A DNA stretch of 64,000 bases. Origin: Azorinus chamasolen (lineage: Eukaryota > Mollusca > Bivalvia > Cardiida > Solecurtidae). The notes beneath the pieces were generated by a model. It was not told the origin of the DNA. It ran no database searches and worked only from the letters and a program-made list of their open reading frames with translations. Made by a program: the position numbers and the translations under genes. The stretch lies in the NCBI GenBank assembly GCA_963576725.1, contig OY755243.1:43881243-43945242 (forward strand). Direction: 5' to 3'. Positions 1-11,082 of the stretch are shown here, in pieces; position 1 is the stretch's first letter; every line of letters starts with the position of its first letter.

Positions 1-437
1 TTGTATGAAAATTATTTTTTTTATTTTGGACTCAGACAAAATTTACAAATGTATTTGTTTATCGGAAAATCATAAGAAACAGGTAGGTAAGATTTCAATA
101 TCTATCAAAATCCAGTAACAAACAGAGCAGATCCTGATCAGACTGCTTCTATATAATCTGGGTCTACTTTTAGAACATATCTTTTCAAAATATAGTTTTC
201 CTTTTATAAATTAAAAAATATTTGTTATAAATTTATTTTTTTATAACTGGCATTTTTAAACAGAGTAGACCCAGACATCACCCGTCAAATGCCTGAAAAT
301 AATAATAAATATTTTTAATTTTGAACATAATTATTTCAATGGTGTTATATACTAAAATTGATTATGAAATGATATTATATCATGTTTTTTCCAAATTATA
401 CTGTTTTACTTTTATAATTTTTTTTTTTTTTTTTAAC
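1..437. other. AT-rich intergenic/intronic DNA with a decayed A hairpin
   Basis: No gene is visible. Around 116-178 a decayed family A hairpin can be read (CAAACAGAGCAGATCCTGATC, then ATCTGGGTCTAC). Another arm fragment lies near 259-275. The rest is A/T-rich low-complexity sequence. Confidence 0.6.
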
Positions 438-583
438 TGTGGCATTTTTTACCTATGGCATTTTTACCTAAGGCATTATTACCTAAGGCATTTTTACCAC
501 TTTACCTGTGGCATTTTTACCTAAGGCATTTTTACCTATGGCATATTTACCTAAGGCATTTTTACCTGTGGCATTTTTACCTA
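438..583. repeat. 15-bp minisatellite GGCATTTTTACCTAW
   Basis: About ten head-to-tail units of GGCATTTTTACCTAA, GGCATTTTTACCTAT or GGCATTTTTACCTGT. The variants are interleaved rather than clustered. Confidence 0.9.
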
Positions 584-596
584 CATTCGTTTGATA

Positions 597-1354
597 CAGA
601 TGCAAAATAAGTTAACTGTGTACAGACATGTCATGTCTAAGTTACATGTGTACACATATGGCATGTGTGTAACATGTGTACAAATATGTGATATCTAAGT
701 TATATGTGTACAGACATGTCATATTTGAGTTACATGTGTACAGCTAGCTAAATGTGTCATGTATAAGTGTAACATGTGTACATATATGCCATGTCTAAGT
801 TACATGTGTACAGACATGTCATGTCTGATTTAAATGTGTACACATATGCCATATATTAGTTACATATGTACAGACATGTCATGTCATGTCAGAGTTACAT
901 ATATGTAAATATATGTCGTGTCTGGAGTTACATGTGTACAGATATACCATGTCTGAGTTACATGTGTACAGAATGATGTCATGTTACTAATGTGTCATGT
1001 CTGATTTACATGTGTACAGATTTCATAATTATCTAAGTTACATGTGTATATGTGAAGTTGAAGTTACATGTGCACTGATTTGCCATGTCTAAGGTACACA
1101 TGTACATATCTTGTCTGAGTTACATGTGTTCTGATGCTACATGTCTAATTTACATTTGTACAGATGTGTTATGTCTGAGAAACATGTGTACAGATTGGCC
1201 ATGACTAGGTTATATGTATACATATGTGTCATGTCTGAGAAACATATCTACAGCTATGTCATGTTTGAATTACATGTTTTAAGACATGTCATGTCAGGGT
1301 TACATGTGTAGAATATGTGTCATGCCTGAGTTACATGTGTACAGATATGTCATA
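597..1354. repeat. ~30-bp minisatellite rich in ACATGT
   Basis: Roughly two dozen diverged units of the form TTACATGTGTACAGACATGTC followed by ATGTCTGAG. Each unit holds nested self-complementary words (ACATGT, GTAC, GACATGTC), so it can fold locally. Unit length varies from about 28 to 40 bp. Confidence 0.85.
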
Positions 1355-1574
1355 GATTATCCCTTTTAGGCTTTACTTAAGATGAATATCAGTTGAGAAC
1401 TAATGAATATTAATGAGCTAATTTTTTATAATGGCATCATGAACAGTGTAAACTTTTGACCGTTATACTGACTGTACAATCAGGTCTGTATTATTTAATA
1501 AGCAAAAGCAAACAGAGCAGAACCCGGTCAGAAGCCAACTGATCTTTGGTCTTCTCTGTTTGCAAAGGGTTTAA
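1355..1574 (+). mobile_element. A1 MITE, decayed
   Basis: Contains the A1 landmarks in order: the TAATGAATATTAATGAGCTAATTTTT block, TATAATGGCATCATGAACA, and the hairpin arms GCAAACAGAGCAGA...GGTCTTCTCTGTTTGC. It ends AAAGGGTTTAA. The hairpin tip is degraded. Confidence 0.55.
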
Positions 1575-1690
1575 CCCTTTCCCAGTTATATATTTAATCC
1601 AAATTTCAGATTTATCAAATTCCATTAGCAAACAGAGCAGACCCTGATCAGAAGGCTCACACCTAAGGAGCGTGAAAATGTTCCCTCATC
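1571..1690 (+). mobile_element. A2 MITE with collapsed hairpin
   Basis: Begins TTAACCCTTTCCCAGTT and carries AAATTCCATTAGCAAACAG, then the left hairpin arm. The right arm is missing: after GAAGGCTC the sequence passes to GCGTGAAAATGTTCCCTCAT, which normally lies outside the hairpin. It shares its TTAA with the preceding A1 copy. Confidence 0.5.
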
Positions 1691-2329
1691 CAAGCTTTAG
1701 TGTAGGATGAGGGTCATTATTGGAATATAGCCGGAGGCTGAGCATGGGAAATAATGTGTTTATATTAGGGTAAGGATTATTAGGTTTATCTTTGAGGTAA
1801 ATGGTCAACTCTATTCCAGAGTCACTTGAAACCATGACTTAATCTATTGATATTCAAGATAAATTCATATTTATCTCACAGCTTCATTTTCACCTTTAGT
1901 TTTATTGTTAACATGTCAAAGCATATTGATTTGGCATAATAGGAAAATTGCTGCATGATTGTAAGTTATGGATCCTTTGTTATCTTTCGATCAGTCTTTA
2001 AGTTTGTCATTCAATACAATCATTAGATAAAGAATGGTAGAAACTTAAGCTTTCTGAGTCATTTCCTCTTCCAAATAGCTAGATTATTTTGCTTCAATTT
2101 TCAAAAATTAACAGAAAATGTTGTTTATAAAATTTTTTAATGAGCTCAATACCTTCAAGGTAAGTATTTTGGATTCATCAATGTCTTGACCATTCATCTG
2201 TCGGTTGTTGGTCTGTTCACATGATTGCAATGGTTTGTGCTCTAACATCTACATTCCTGAGCAAGCCCATGATTGCCAAGCCATTGCAGCATGAGCTAGT
2301 CTCAGCAACAGGTAAAAGGTGCATACTCA
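1691..2329. other. No gene recognised
   Basis: A/T-rich sequence without splice-bounded reading frames or repeats that I can assign. A short ~14-bp inverted match (CCCTCATCC...GGATGAGGG) lies at 1683-1714. Confidence 0.5.
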
Positions 2330-2456
2330 AATATTAAAATCGTCCTGTCCCCACCAAACTCTCTATGTTATGACCCGTGACATACATAGGTTTATCTTCG
2401 AGATGATTCTAAAGAGTGGTCACAAAATAGGGTTTGATGTAGAAATAAAGAAGTTA
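2330..2456. repeat. G-family palindrome, decayed
   Basis: Left arm CACCAAACTCTCTATGTTATGACC; right arm GATTCTAAAGAGTGGTCAC then AAATAGGGTTTGATG. This matches the cleaner G palindrome at 61610-61710. Confidence 0.6.
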
Positions 2457-2524
2457 TTCTTGAAAATGTTTTAATTTGCTCATCTTATCTGGACGCTATC
2501 CAAATGCTGAGAAATAGTGTGGTA

Positions 2525-2856
2525 GGCAGTTACAGGTAAAGTACCTAGTTAGTAAAGTACCTAGTTATAGTCTACTTTCAGTCCGAAGGACTGCTCAGTA
2601 CATAAATTTTAGTCCCCTGGTCATTGAGTCATTCGCCTACAATATTGAGCACTGCTAACATATGGCGCAATTATGCAGCCGCAGTAACCGGCTAGTGACC
2701 CTCACAGGTACCCATTTTAACCCCTGGGGAGAGGAGGTGCGGGTGGGAGGCACTGAAAAGCGTCAATGAAATTTCCGGGAGGGACTGCGATTTAAACCCT
2801 GGACCTCCGGATTGGTAGTCAAGCGTGTTACCACTTGACCACTGCACACCACAAGG
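2525..2856 (-). mobile_element. tRNA-derived SINE
   Basis: Read on the minus strand, the head resembles a tRNA. It has an A-box-like TGGTCAAGTGG (2831-2841) and, about 40 bp later, a B-box-like GGGTTTAAATC (2789-2799). A ~220-bp body follows, ending in a short tandem tail of GTACTTTACTAACTA-like units (about 2530-2570). Spacing and order fit RNA polymerase III promoters of tRNA-derived SINEs, which are well known in molluscs. The family within that class is not assigned. Confidence 0.7.
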
Positions 2857-3100
2857 TGATTTTCTGATTTTCATGTATATAAATAAATTTTGAGCAGTTA
2901 ACAAAACAAAACTTGTATTTCACCAGGCGCCAGGTGTTAGATGGTGCTGAGTTTTTTTGTAGTGTTTCTATTAGCAACTAGCTCCAGATTACAGGGAATG
3001 TTACTCTGTGATGACACAACTAGGATACCTGTGAGACTGCAGTCTCCTTTAAATAGCAAATTCATCACACAAATTAAAACTTCACCTGATAAATATTGGT

Positions 3101-3416
3101 TTAACCCTTTATTGCATATGTACGCCTTTCTACGCTTTTGCAAACAGAGAAAACCCAGATCAGACGGCTCCTATGGGAGTTTAACCCTTTATTGCAAATG
3201 TACGCCTTTCTACGCTTTTGCAAACAGAGAAGACCCAGGTCAGACGGCTCCTATGGTCTGCTCTGTTTGCTGATGACATAATATAGATATGATAATACAG
3301 AATCTGCCATGACCCAAACTTTCTGTGTTCATAATTATGTCATTAGAAGAATGTAGCTAATTAGTAATCATAATAAAATTATTTCTGACATCAATATTCA
3401 TGGAGGAAAGGGTTCA
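3101..3416 (-). mobile_element. A1 MITE with an 80-bp internal tandem duplication
   Basis: Reverse-oriented A1. The terminal 80 bp (3101-3180), from TTAACCCTTT through the left hairpin arm to the tip CTATGGGAG, is repeated from 3181 with a few substitutions. The second arm continues into a collapsed tip and TCTGCTCTGTTTGC. The far end reads TTCATGGAGGAAAGGGTTCA, with the terminal TTAA mutated. Confidence 0.75.
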
Positions 3417-3599
3417 GAAATAATGGCATCAGGAATATTAATTAGCGTATATCTCTGGTCATAACTCAGAAGTTTTCAGACCCTAAAATCACCCTCAGAA
3501 TCCTGACTCGACTTATGGCTGTATCCTAGTCAGAAAAAAATGCTGAGCAAAAGTCAAATTGGAAGTTCGATTTTAAAGCATGAAACTTAAGAAAGTGCC

Positions 3600-4596
3600 A
3601 TGATATATTATGGTAGTTATTTTTGTTGTTATGGCAATATGAACATGGGAATTTTTTTACCCAGGAAGAAACTGTAGAATAGGCTCTGTATTACTTCATA
3701 TGTATACCCTGATCAGACAGCTTCTACAGTAGCCGTATTTCGTCTACTTCCCATTTCGTCTACAATTTTGGCATTAAATGTTCCCATTTCGTCTACTCCT
3801 AATTTCACACCTTTTCCCATTTCATCTCCTGGTTATATTTTTCATGTGTACTGCTTATATTTTTATGTCTTTGATCAATATTATATTATCTTCACATCAA
3901 AATTGATTGCAAAATTCATGCATTTTTAGACTTTTAATATTAAGTTGTATTTTTTTTTTATCTTGACCAAAACTATTGATCTGGATCAAAACCCAAGGTT
4001 TCTGTAGGAGTTTTAAGCTTTAACTTAAAAACTTAATGCAAACAAAAATGCAATTTTAAAAAAAACAAGAACCACTTCATCCAATCAAGGAAAATTATCA
4101 ATTTATCATCATCTAAACTTTTGATCTGGGTCCAAACCAAACTGATGTAAGTCATGGTAATGCTTAAGACCCGCTTAAGAAAACTGAAAACATGATTATG
4201 CAATAGCCCAACTGATATAAGTGATGTTAATACTTAAGAAAACATGATTATGCAATCGCCCAACTTACATGATAGAGTGATAGGTGTCAAAAATACTACT
4301 GTGGATTAATTCTGATGCCCCAAAAAGCATCTTAAATATTTAAAAAAAAATATATAAAAATTCATGACAACACATTAAAAAGTCCTAAAATTTCTGAATC
4401 TTGTATGATATTAATGAAATAACTGAGTAAATATAACTTTATCATAACAGTAGACGAAATGGGAACAGGGTAAAATTTTAGAGTAGACGAAATGGGAATG
4501 AATTACAGTAGACGAAATGGGAATAAACCGTTTAGTCTGCGTCTACTCTAGATCTGTTTGCAATTAAAAGCGTTAAAAGGTGTATCTGTGAGGTAA
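3600..4596 (+). mobile_element. A1 MITE split by another element
   Basis: The left part carries ATGAACATGGGAATTTTTT, GAAACTGTAGAATAG and the hairpin arm CCCTGATCAGACAGCTTCTACAG up to about 3734. The right arm resumes at about 4528 (AGTCTGCGTCTACTCTAGATC). The inserted DNA is the CGTCTAC-ended element. Confidence 0.6.
3735..4527. mobile_element. ~790-bp element with CCCATTTCGTCTACT inverted termini
   Basis: Left end: ATTTCGTCTACTTCCCATTT, then more TTCCCATTTCGTCTACT copies. Right end: three inverted copies of AGTAGACGAAATGGGAA (about 4449, 4484, 4508). The interior is A/T-rich with no reading frame. It sits in the tip of an A1 hairpin. Target duplication not resolved; superfamily unknown. Confidence 0.65.
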
Positions 4597-4688
4597 AGCC
4601 ATATTAAGTCTCAAAAGTCCCGAGTCTAAGTTTCTTAGGATATGGTCCACAAGTTGCCCATATTGACAGGATTGTGGTTACTCGACCT

Positions 4689-4936
4689 TTAACCCTTTGC
4701 TCTAGAGATATTTATGAAAGACGACATAATGGCATCATGAATATTATTTTAATTTTTATAACGAAACATGAACACAGGAATTTTGGACCATGGCATAAAC
4801 TGTAGAATCATATCTATATTATTTCATTAACAAACGGAGCAGACTCTGATTAGATTGGCTCCTATTGGAGCCGTCTGATCTGGGTCTAACTCTGTTTGCA
4901 AAGGTGTAGAATGGCATATTTATGGAGTAAAGTTAA
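4689..4936 (+). mobile_element. A1 MITE
   Basis: Complete copy bounded by TTAA (4689-4692 and 4933-4936). Left TTAACCCTTTGCTC, right TTATGGAGTAAAGTTAA. The hairpin tip GGCTCCTATTGGAGCC is intact. Confidence 0.8.
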
Positions 4937-4959
4937 TCCTGTGCATCAAAATGGTCTTG

Positions 4960-5222
4960 ACCTAAATTCCCTGTTGGCATTTTCATGTAAGAAATAATGA
5001 TATCATGAATATTTATTAGCTGAATTTTTGTAATGGCATACTTATATAATGTACACAGAATGTTTTGGTATTGGATGAAACTGTAGAGTCAGATCTATTA
5101 TAGTTTCATAAGCACAGAGCATACCCAGATCAGATTGTTCCTACAGGAGTCATCTGATCTGGGTCTGCTGTTTGTAAATTAAGGCGTGAAAAGGTGTTCA
5201 TAATAATGAGGGAAAAGGTTTA
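4960..5222 (+). mobile_element. A1 MITE, terminally decayed
   Basis: Retains CATGTAAGAAATAATGATAT, ATGAATATTTATTAGCTGAA and a hairpin with tip GTTCCTACAGGAGTC. It ends GAGGGAAAAGGTTTA. Left terminus lost. Confidence 0.65.
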
Positions 5223-5448
5223 AAGAGATAATACATCACAAGGTCTTAAGAAGTCTATCAGGCATCAAGACAGTATATTAAACAGACTGTATAATATGTA
5301 ATACAGAAGTCTATGAGAGAGTAATCAGATTTGATCTATATTTAATATGTGTAGATAAAACTTGATTACTGTTGATGTGCTTCAAACTTTTATTGTGCCT
5401 CCATCATAACAGAACCTGCTTATGGGACTTAATTGTGACAAAAATCTG

Positions 5449-5640
5449 TTAACCCTTTGAATGGGGGGAAAAGAGATAATTGGTGTTTGCAAACAGTGAA
5501 GGCCCATGTTGGAGTGCTCCTTAAGTGGAGCCCTTTGATCAGGGTCTACACTGTTTGTCATTCAAAAACCTCTCACAAATTTAATCATTTCACGCTGATT
5601 GGACAGTGTATCATTAAACACAGATTGGACACTTTAACTA
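5449..5640 (+). mobile_element. B-like MITE, decayed
   Basis: Starts TTAACCCTTTGAATGGGGG and has the hairpin GCAAACAGTGAAGGCCC...TCAGGGTCTACACTGTTTG with tip GTGCTCCTTAAGTGGAGC, followed by the B landmark GTCATTCAAAAACCTCTC. Right end uncertain. Confidence 0.5.
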
Positions 5641-6560
5641 TGCAGCTTTCAAGGAGTTTAAGTTTGAATTATTGACCATCCTGGAACAGAATAACTTTGA
5701 GAATAAATCCGTGAAAAGTTTGCATGCCTCTGTCATTTTCCGACAGAGGTAGATTTTATTGTACATGATGGTACCAGATAATGACTTTGTACATATTAAC
5801 TTGGTATATTTGGAAAGTATAGTCCTTTGAACACTTTTAGGCTCTTTAAGCACTGATAGATGCAGGCAGAATCATTGTCTCATTAAGCCTTGAAGTTACA
5901 TACCCTAATCATCCCAAGAATTCGGACAGACAAACTTGGACAAAAAGTGCAGACCAAGATAAAACTGCTCCTGATGGAGCCATTTGATCAGCGTCTTCAC
6001 TCTTACTATTATGATAGTCTGATTTAAATTTATCAAAATGATGCAAAATTGAATTATTCACAGAGCAACTTATAAAGATGCATACTCAAATATACTTAGT
6101 ATATTGGCCCATTCTCCAACAAACACTATTCTGTGACCAGTCTTTCAAATCGTCTATTGCGGGCAGATTTGTGTACCTTGATATTATTTTTCGAACTCAA
6201 TGAAGATTAATGGAGTTATTGACCTTTATGTTGTGGAAATTTGTGTGGCATGTAACTCTGAAACTATTGCTGCTAGAATGAAGCTGCACACGAAATCTTG
6301 TAATAATGTCAGTAAACTACCGGTATTAACACATATTACCTCATGTGTATGCACATGGAATAACCAATCTGAATAATCATATATCATAATTTATGAAAAC
6401 TTTGAAAATCTTCTCCTGAGTGTCTGATGAGCGATATCATGGTTATCATGGCCCTCTTGTTTTCACCTGGAATGTGACAAAATTGAAGGTAGGGACCTCA
6501 TCTGTGTCTTTTGGACACATTTCTTAGTTCCTCAAAAGTTGATACCAATCCCTATGTACA
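5641..6560. other. No gene; remnants only
   Basis: A decayed hairpin lies at about 5947-6002 (AGTGCAGACCAAGAT...GATCAGCGTCTTCACT). A G-family fragment (CATACTCAAATATACTTAG, CAACAAACACTATTCTGTGACC) lies at about 6083-6145. Nothing else recognised. Confidence 0.5.
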
Positions 6561-6599
6561 TTGGTAACTTCCACTTTGATAATTAATTACATGTAGAAC

Positions 6600-6786
6600 T
6601 TTGTATTTTTATACTGTCAATTATGAACACAGAAATATTTAGCCAAGGCAGAAAATGTAGAATCGGATCTATTATTAAGCTATAATAAGCAAACAGAGCA
6701 GACGGTGATCCTGCAAGAGCCATCTGATCTGGACCTTCTCTGTTTGCAAAGGCATATAAAAGCGCATTTATGGAGTAAATAGTTAA
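6600..6786 (+). mobile_element. A1 MITE, 5' truncated or decayed
   Basis: Carries TATGAACACAGAAATATTTAG, the GTAGAATCGGATCTATTATT block and a shortened hairpin. Ends CATTTATGGAGTAAATAGTTAA (TTAA 6783-6786). Confidence 0.6.
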
Positions 6787-6964
6787 CAGTATGGGCTCTA
6801 GTATTCAGTGTACAAATCTAGTGAGAGTTGAACTCAGAACTATTGTAACTGATGCCTTTTGTGATAAATTACCTTATGCAAACTGTGATACACTGATTGT
6901 GGTTTGAAAAGAAATGAAAGAAAAACAGCTTCTGAACTTAAAGCGCAGGATGATTATATAAAGG

Positions 6965-7423
6965 TTAACCCTTAACCTAATGAATATTGATGCAAGAAAT
7001 GAAGGACATCATGAATATTTATTAGCTGAACTTTTCTAATGGCATTATGAACACAGGGATTTTTGGCCTCAGATCAGCAGAAACTGAAGAATCAGATCTA
7101 TATAATACCATGAGCAAGCAGTGCAGACCCTGATCAGATGACTCCTGTAGCAGCTGCTGTCTGATCTGCGTCTATTTTGTTTAACCGTTACAGTGCGGGA
7201 CACGAGTCACTAATGTACATTGCAAACAGTGTAGACCCAGATGAGAGGGCTTCTAGAGGAGCCCTTTCATCAGGGTCTGCACTGTTTGTCATGTTACACT
7301 TTTCTTTAGAAAAGTCCCTAAATATTCATCATAAGCTTGACCTGTTTGAATTTTGGAATAGTCCATGTGAAAACTCAGCGTTGTAAGGGTTAAAAAGATC
7401 TTCTATGTGGAGAAAAGGGTTAA
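6965..7423 (+). mobile_element. A1 MITE interrupted by a B MITE
   Basis: The left end TTAACCCTTAACC is at 6965. The hairpin right arm reaches GTCTATTTTG at 7179 and is then broken by a B element. The A1 remainder resumes at 7394 (AAGATCTTCTATGTGGAG) and ends AAAAGGGTTAA at 7423. Confidence 0.75.
7181..7393 (+). mobile_element. B MITE nested in A1
   Basis: Complete B copy between TTAA 7181-7184 and TTAA 7390-7393. Left TTAACCGTTACAGTGCGGG, right TTGTAAGGGTTAA. Hairpin GCAAACAGTGTAGACCCAGA with tip GGCTTCTAGAGGAGCC. Confidence 0.85.
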
Positions 7424-8042
7424 GTAATGTAACTGTTATACAAAATGTAGTTTTACACTAAGCAAACTAACATATTTAGATGTTTGATGCTACTATGAGC
7501 TTTTTGTGGGTTCTGCATTATTCATATGGTAAAGTGTATTGATTTTCTAGTTTGAGTATTTTCAACCTACTTATCATTCCTAGAGGAGTAGAATTAGGCT
7601 TGACATTGAAATATTTAAAGTTCAAATCAATATGTTTTAAGTGCAGCAAAAATTGTGATGTAGCCTTTTAGCCTTTAAACTATTTGAATGCTGAATGATC
7701 TATCAATGTTTACACTTGTGACCTATTTAGGATTAACGATTAAAGTTTACTTCGTTGAAAGGATTTGGAACAATGAACCTCGTAGAACTTGATAAGAAGA
7801 CTCCTTCAAGAGTCTGCTGGTCTTGTTCGTCAGTGTTTGTAATTTCTTGTAATTTGTTTTTTTACATTCAAAGGGTTAATTGACTTGCCGAATACGTAAG
7901 TCTGTCTACAAAATGGTAATCGCTTTCCTATCGGTGAAAGTCTACAGTAATGTATTAGCAGTCAGGACAAATTACACATCGATAGATCTAGAAGAGACAT
8001 TTATCGCCTTGAAATTCTCTTGAAAATAGACAGTAGATATAT
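7424..8042. other. No gene; one decayed hairpin
   Basis: Near 7785-7845 a poor B-like hairpin can be traced (GAAGACTCCTTCAAGAGTC), followed by TTACATTCAAAGGGTTAA at about 7862-7879. No exon is supported. Confidence 0.45.
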
Positions 8043-8182
8043 ATTCTCTAAATGCTGGTCAGTGTTATGTAATGGTTATTCTCTAAATGCTGGTCAGTGT
8101 TATGTAATGGTTATTCTCTAAATGCTGGTCAGTGTTATGTAATGGTTATTCTCTAAATGCTGGTCAGTGTTATGTAATGGTT
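8043..8182. repeat. Perfect 35-bp x 4 tandem repeat
   Basis: Four identical units beginning ATTCTCTAAATGCTGGTCAG at 8043, 8078, 8113 and 8148. A fifth copy starts at 8183 and degenerates. Perfect identity implies very recent expansion or an assembly artefact. Confidence 0.95.
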
Positions 8183-8328
8183 ATTCTTTATCATTGGAGC
8201 GCTTGAAAACTAACTTGTACAAAAATGACAGAGACTGATTCTCGAATCACTGCAAATTTCTCTGTGTGTTGTTTTGCTGAGCTTTTGATTTTCAATCTTG
8301 AATCCTTATTTACTGGTAATTTAGCAGT

Positions 8329-8537
8329 AATCTTTCCTCCATGCATAAATACACCTTTCTATGCCTTTGCTAAAAAAAGTTGATCCAGATCAGACGGCTC
8401 CTGGAGCCATCTGATCAGGGCCTGCTCTGTTTGCTTTAATATGATATAATATAGATTATTAACTATGATTCTACAGTTTCTGTCAAGGCCAACAATTCCG
8501 TGTCAGAAATATGAATATTCATTGAGTAAAGGGTTAA
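8329..8537 (-). mobile_element. A1 MITE
   Basis: Starts with a degraded TCTTTCCTCCATGCATAAATA. The hairpin tip is shortened to CGGCTCCTGGAGCCATC, losing the central bases. Ends TTCATTGAGTAAAGGGTTAA. Confidence 0.7.
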
Positions 8538-8559
8538 ACAACTTGAAACTTAACCCAGA

Positions 8560-8890
8560 CGAAATGATGACCACGGTCGACCATGGTCAGCACGGTATTT
8601 GACGGTCGACCATTTTTTATCGTGGTCAACCATCAAAAACCATGTTCAGGACCACGGTCTACCGTGGTCTACCACAATCAAATTTATTTCGACCATAGTC
8701 AACCACGGTCAGAAACTGTTGACCGTGGTCAACCATGGTAGAAACATTGAGTCAGGAGTTTGACCATGGTCTAACACGGTCAAAAAAGTTTGACCATGGT
8801 CAGAAACTTGTTTTCAAAATTTACACCATGAATGACCGTGGTGGAACAAGTTTAAAAAATTGAGACATGAATTAGATTATAGTCAACATA
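8560..8890. repeat. Left subterminal CCATGGT/GTCGACC palindrome field
   Basis: Dense words such as CCACGGTCGACCATGGTCA, GACCGTGGTCAACCATGG and GACCACGGTCTACCGTGGTC. They are self-complementary and mirrored at the right end of the same element. Confidence 0.85.
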
Positions 8891-10589
8891 TTAAATCATT
8901 ACACCATGGTTATGACTATCATCAAATGTCATAAAGGCTGCAGTTAAATGGGTTACTTAGATTTAGTTTTCTTCATTGATCAACAAAAACAAGGTACATT
9001 AAAATATTACTAACATCATTTAATTTCACATAAAGTCTGTCTTGGTCAATTTATTCAACTACAGTTAAAACCTTAAAACAGTTAAGGAATATACAGGGCT
9101 CTTAAAAACACCGGTTTTGTAAGAGCGTTATGTGAAAGTTCTACCATATTAAAATAACTACAGTTGAAACCATAACTCGTGTGTTTCTTTAAACTCAATT
9201 CAACATTTTAAAAAAATCCAACATTCTGCTTAATCCTCTTCTGAAATTTGAAAATGCAAAATAAGATCTAACTTTATCATTTTGCATAAATTCCAATCTG
9301 AGTAGCAAACCATTTATTCCCGGATGAGATGCAACATCTGATTTGGAATTAAACTGTTTGCACAGGTGCTCAGTCACAGCCATATTTAGCTTTGGTATAT
9401 AAATTAGTTTGAGCTTATAAAAGAGTTAGACATAACCATTTTAAAATGTATATTAAATTTAATTATCCTTTTTATTGATTTTTGTGCAGAGTTAGGTGTC
9501 ACCAATGTTATTTTTAATATGTATTCTTCATAATTTGTACTACATATCTTTGAACCTTTTTGCAATCAGTACAGACCTAGATCAGACGCTCATTAAAGGG
9601 ACAATATAATATGTCTTGTGAAGTTTATCATGTCTCGCATGGAAAACAAAAGCCTTAGATACAGGAAATATAAAATTCAGTTGATTAATAGTGTAAAAAT
9701 TTAAGGGGAATGAGTGAAACAAATATATAAATGAAGTAAAGGGGTTAAATCACTGCACCATGGAAGACCAAAAACTGTGTTGTTAGAAATGTTAATCCTT
9801 ATCCTGCCTTACATGACCATAATAGCCAATGCAAACAGTTTGGGTCCAGATCAGATGCAAAGTAGCTCATTGTCTGACCCATATTCCAAGCTGTAAGACA
9901 CTGCCAATTGCTTTATCAAAAATCAAATGAATCTTGTGTATTATGACTTTTTTATTAAGAAATGAAGCAAACGAGAGATTTTGCAGACTACATTTTTATA
10001 GGTAGGATATTCATAAAACCCTTTTACTTCATGTTCATGTAATTAATTATCAGTTATTTTTAAAAAGCATATATTTAAAAAAAAAGTTATGCCAAAGTAG
10101 ACAGTGCTGGACCACCCTATAAGCTATAACTTTATATAAAGCAAACATATTAGACACTGATCAGACAACTCCTACATGAACTACTGATCTGGGTCTATTC
10201 TGATAGCACAGGTACTTGTTTAGAGCTCAGATTGGTCAAGCCTGTATTGTCCATATCTTTATCGATGATGGATACTACATACAGATGAGGCTTGACAGCT
10301 CAACTCACTTAACTCGAACTTACCCACATTTGATAGTTAAAATTGAGATGATAACTCCAATTATCCAACTCACAACAATCCAGCTTTATATCCTTATTTC
10401 CAAATTTAAATTTAGTTATGCTCTGTTTTAGATAATGTTTTAATTCTTAAATATTGGTAAATTACTACTAAATTTATCTTAACCCTTATCCTTATGTGCC
10501 TTTAAGCACATTTAGTTTATTCCTTCACTGAAGAAAATAGTTAAAATTTATAGTCATGAACAGATACCATAAGAAATATTTTCTATATC
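8891..10589. other. Interior of the large transposon, no gene found
   Basis: A/T-rich sequence. Decayed hairpins: about 9567-9592 (CAGTACAGACCTAGATCAGACG), 9836-9892 (C-like, CAGTTTGGGTCCAGATCAG) and 10148-10200 (TTAGACACTGATCAGACAAC...GATCTGGGTCTATTCTG). No frame looks coding. Confidence 0.5.
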
Positions 10590-10684
10590 CTAGCAGGGAG
10601 TAGCTTAAAGCAGGCTGTAAGTAAAGCAGAATATGCCTTTAGGCGCATTCTGCTTTACTTTCAACCTGCTTTAAGTGGCCACCT
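10590..10684. repeat. Palindrome abutting the inner transposon
   Basis: Arms GTAGCTTAAAGCAGGCTG...AGCAGAATATGCC and GGCGCATTCTGCTTTACTTT...AACCTGCTTTAAGTGGCCAC around the centre CCTTTAGG. It resembles the inner part of F elements. The nested transposon begins directly after it. Confidence 0.75.
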
Positions 10685-11082
10685 CCCCTGCGAAAAAATA
10701 TTCATAATATTATGAATTTTTTAAACTTTAAAGAATTATTCATGAAATACTCTCCATCAATGATGTAATCTACTTCATGAAGAAAACTTCATGAAGTATG
10801 ATTAGATCCTCTTCATGAAGATATTATGAAGTAATGATAGATTTGCAAAATCCTTAAAAACCTCATGATATATGCAAAAGATATATGAAGAATTTTTAAT
10901 GAAGACCTTCTTTGAGAAAAATGCATAAAAAAATCATTAAATGTTTTATGAATAATTCACTGAATTTTTATTATAACTAACTTCATAAAAAAATCTTTAC
11001 TGGTGACATTATGAAACAATCAAGATTTTTTCATGAATCCCCTATCCATACCCTGCGTTTATGACCACTGCCATATGATGCA

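Noticed and set aside
2789..2841. A functional tRNA gene on the minus strand
   Set aside because: The head lacks a foldable acceptor stem and continues into a SINE body; only the pol III boxes resemble tRNA.
2692..2904. 70-codon minus frame over 2692-2904
   Set aside because: It covers a tRNA-derived SINE head with A- and B-box-like motifs; the reading frame is incidental.
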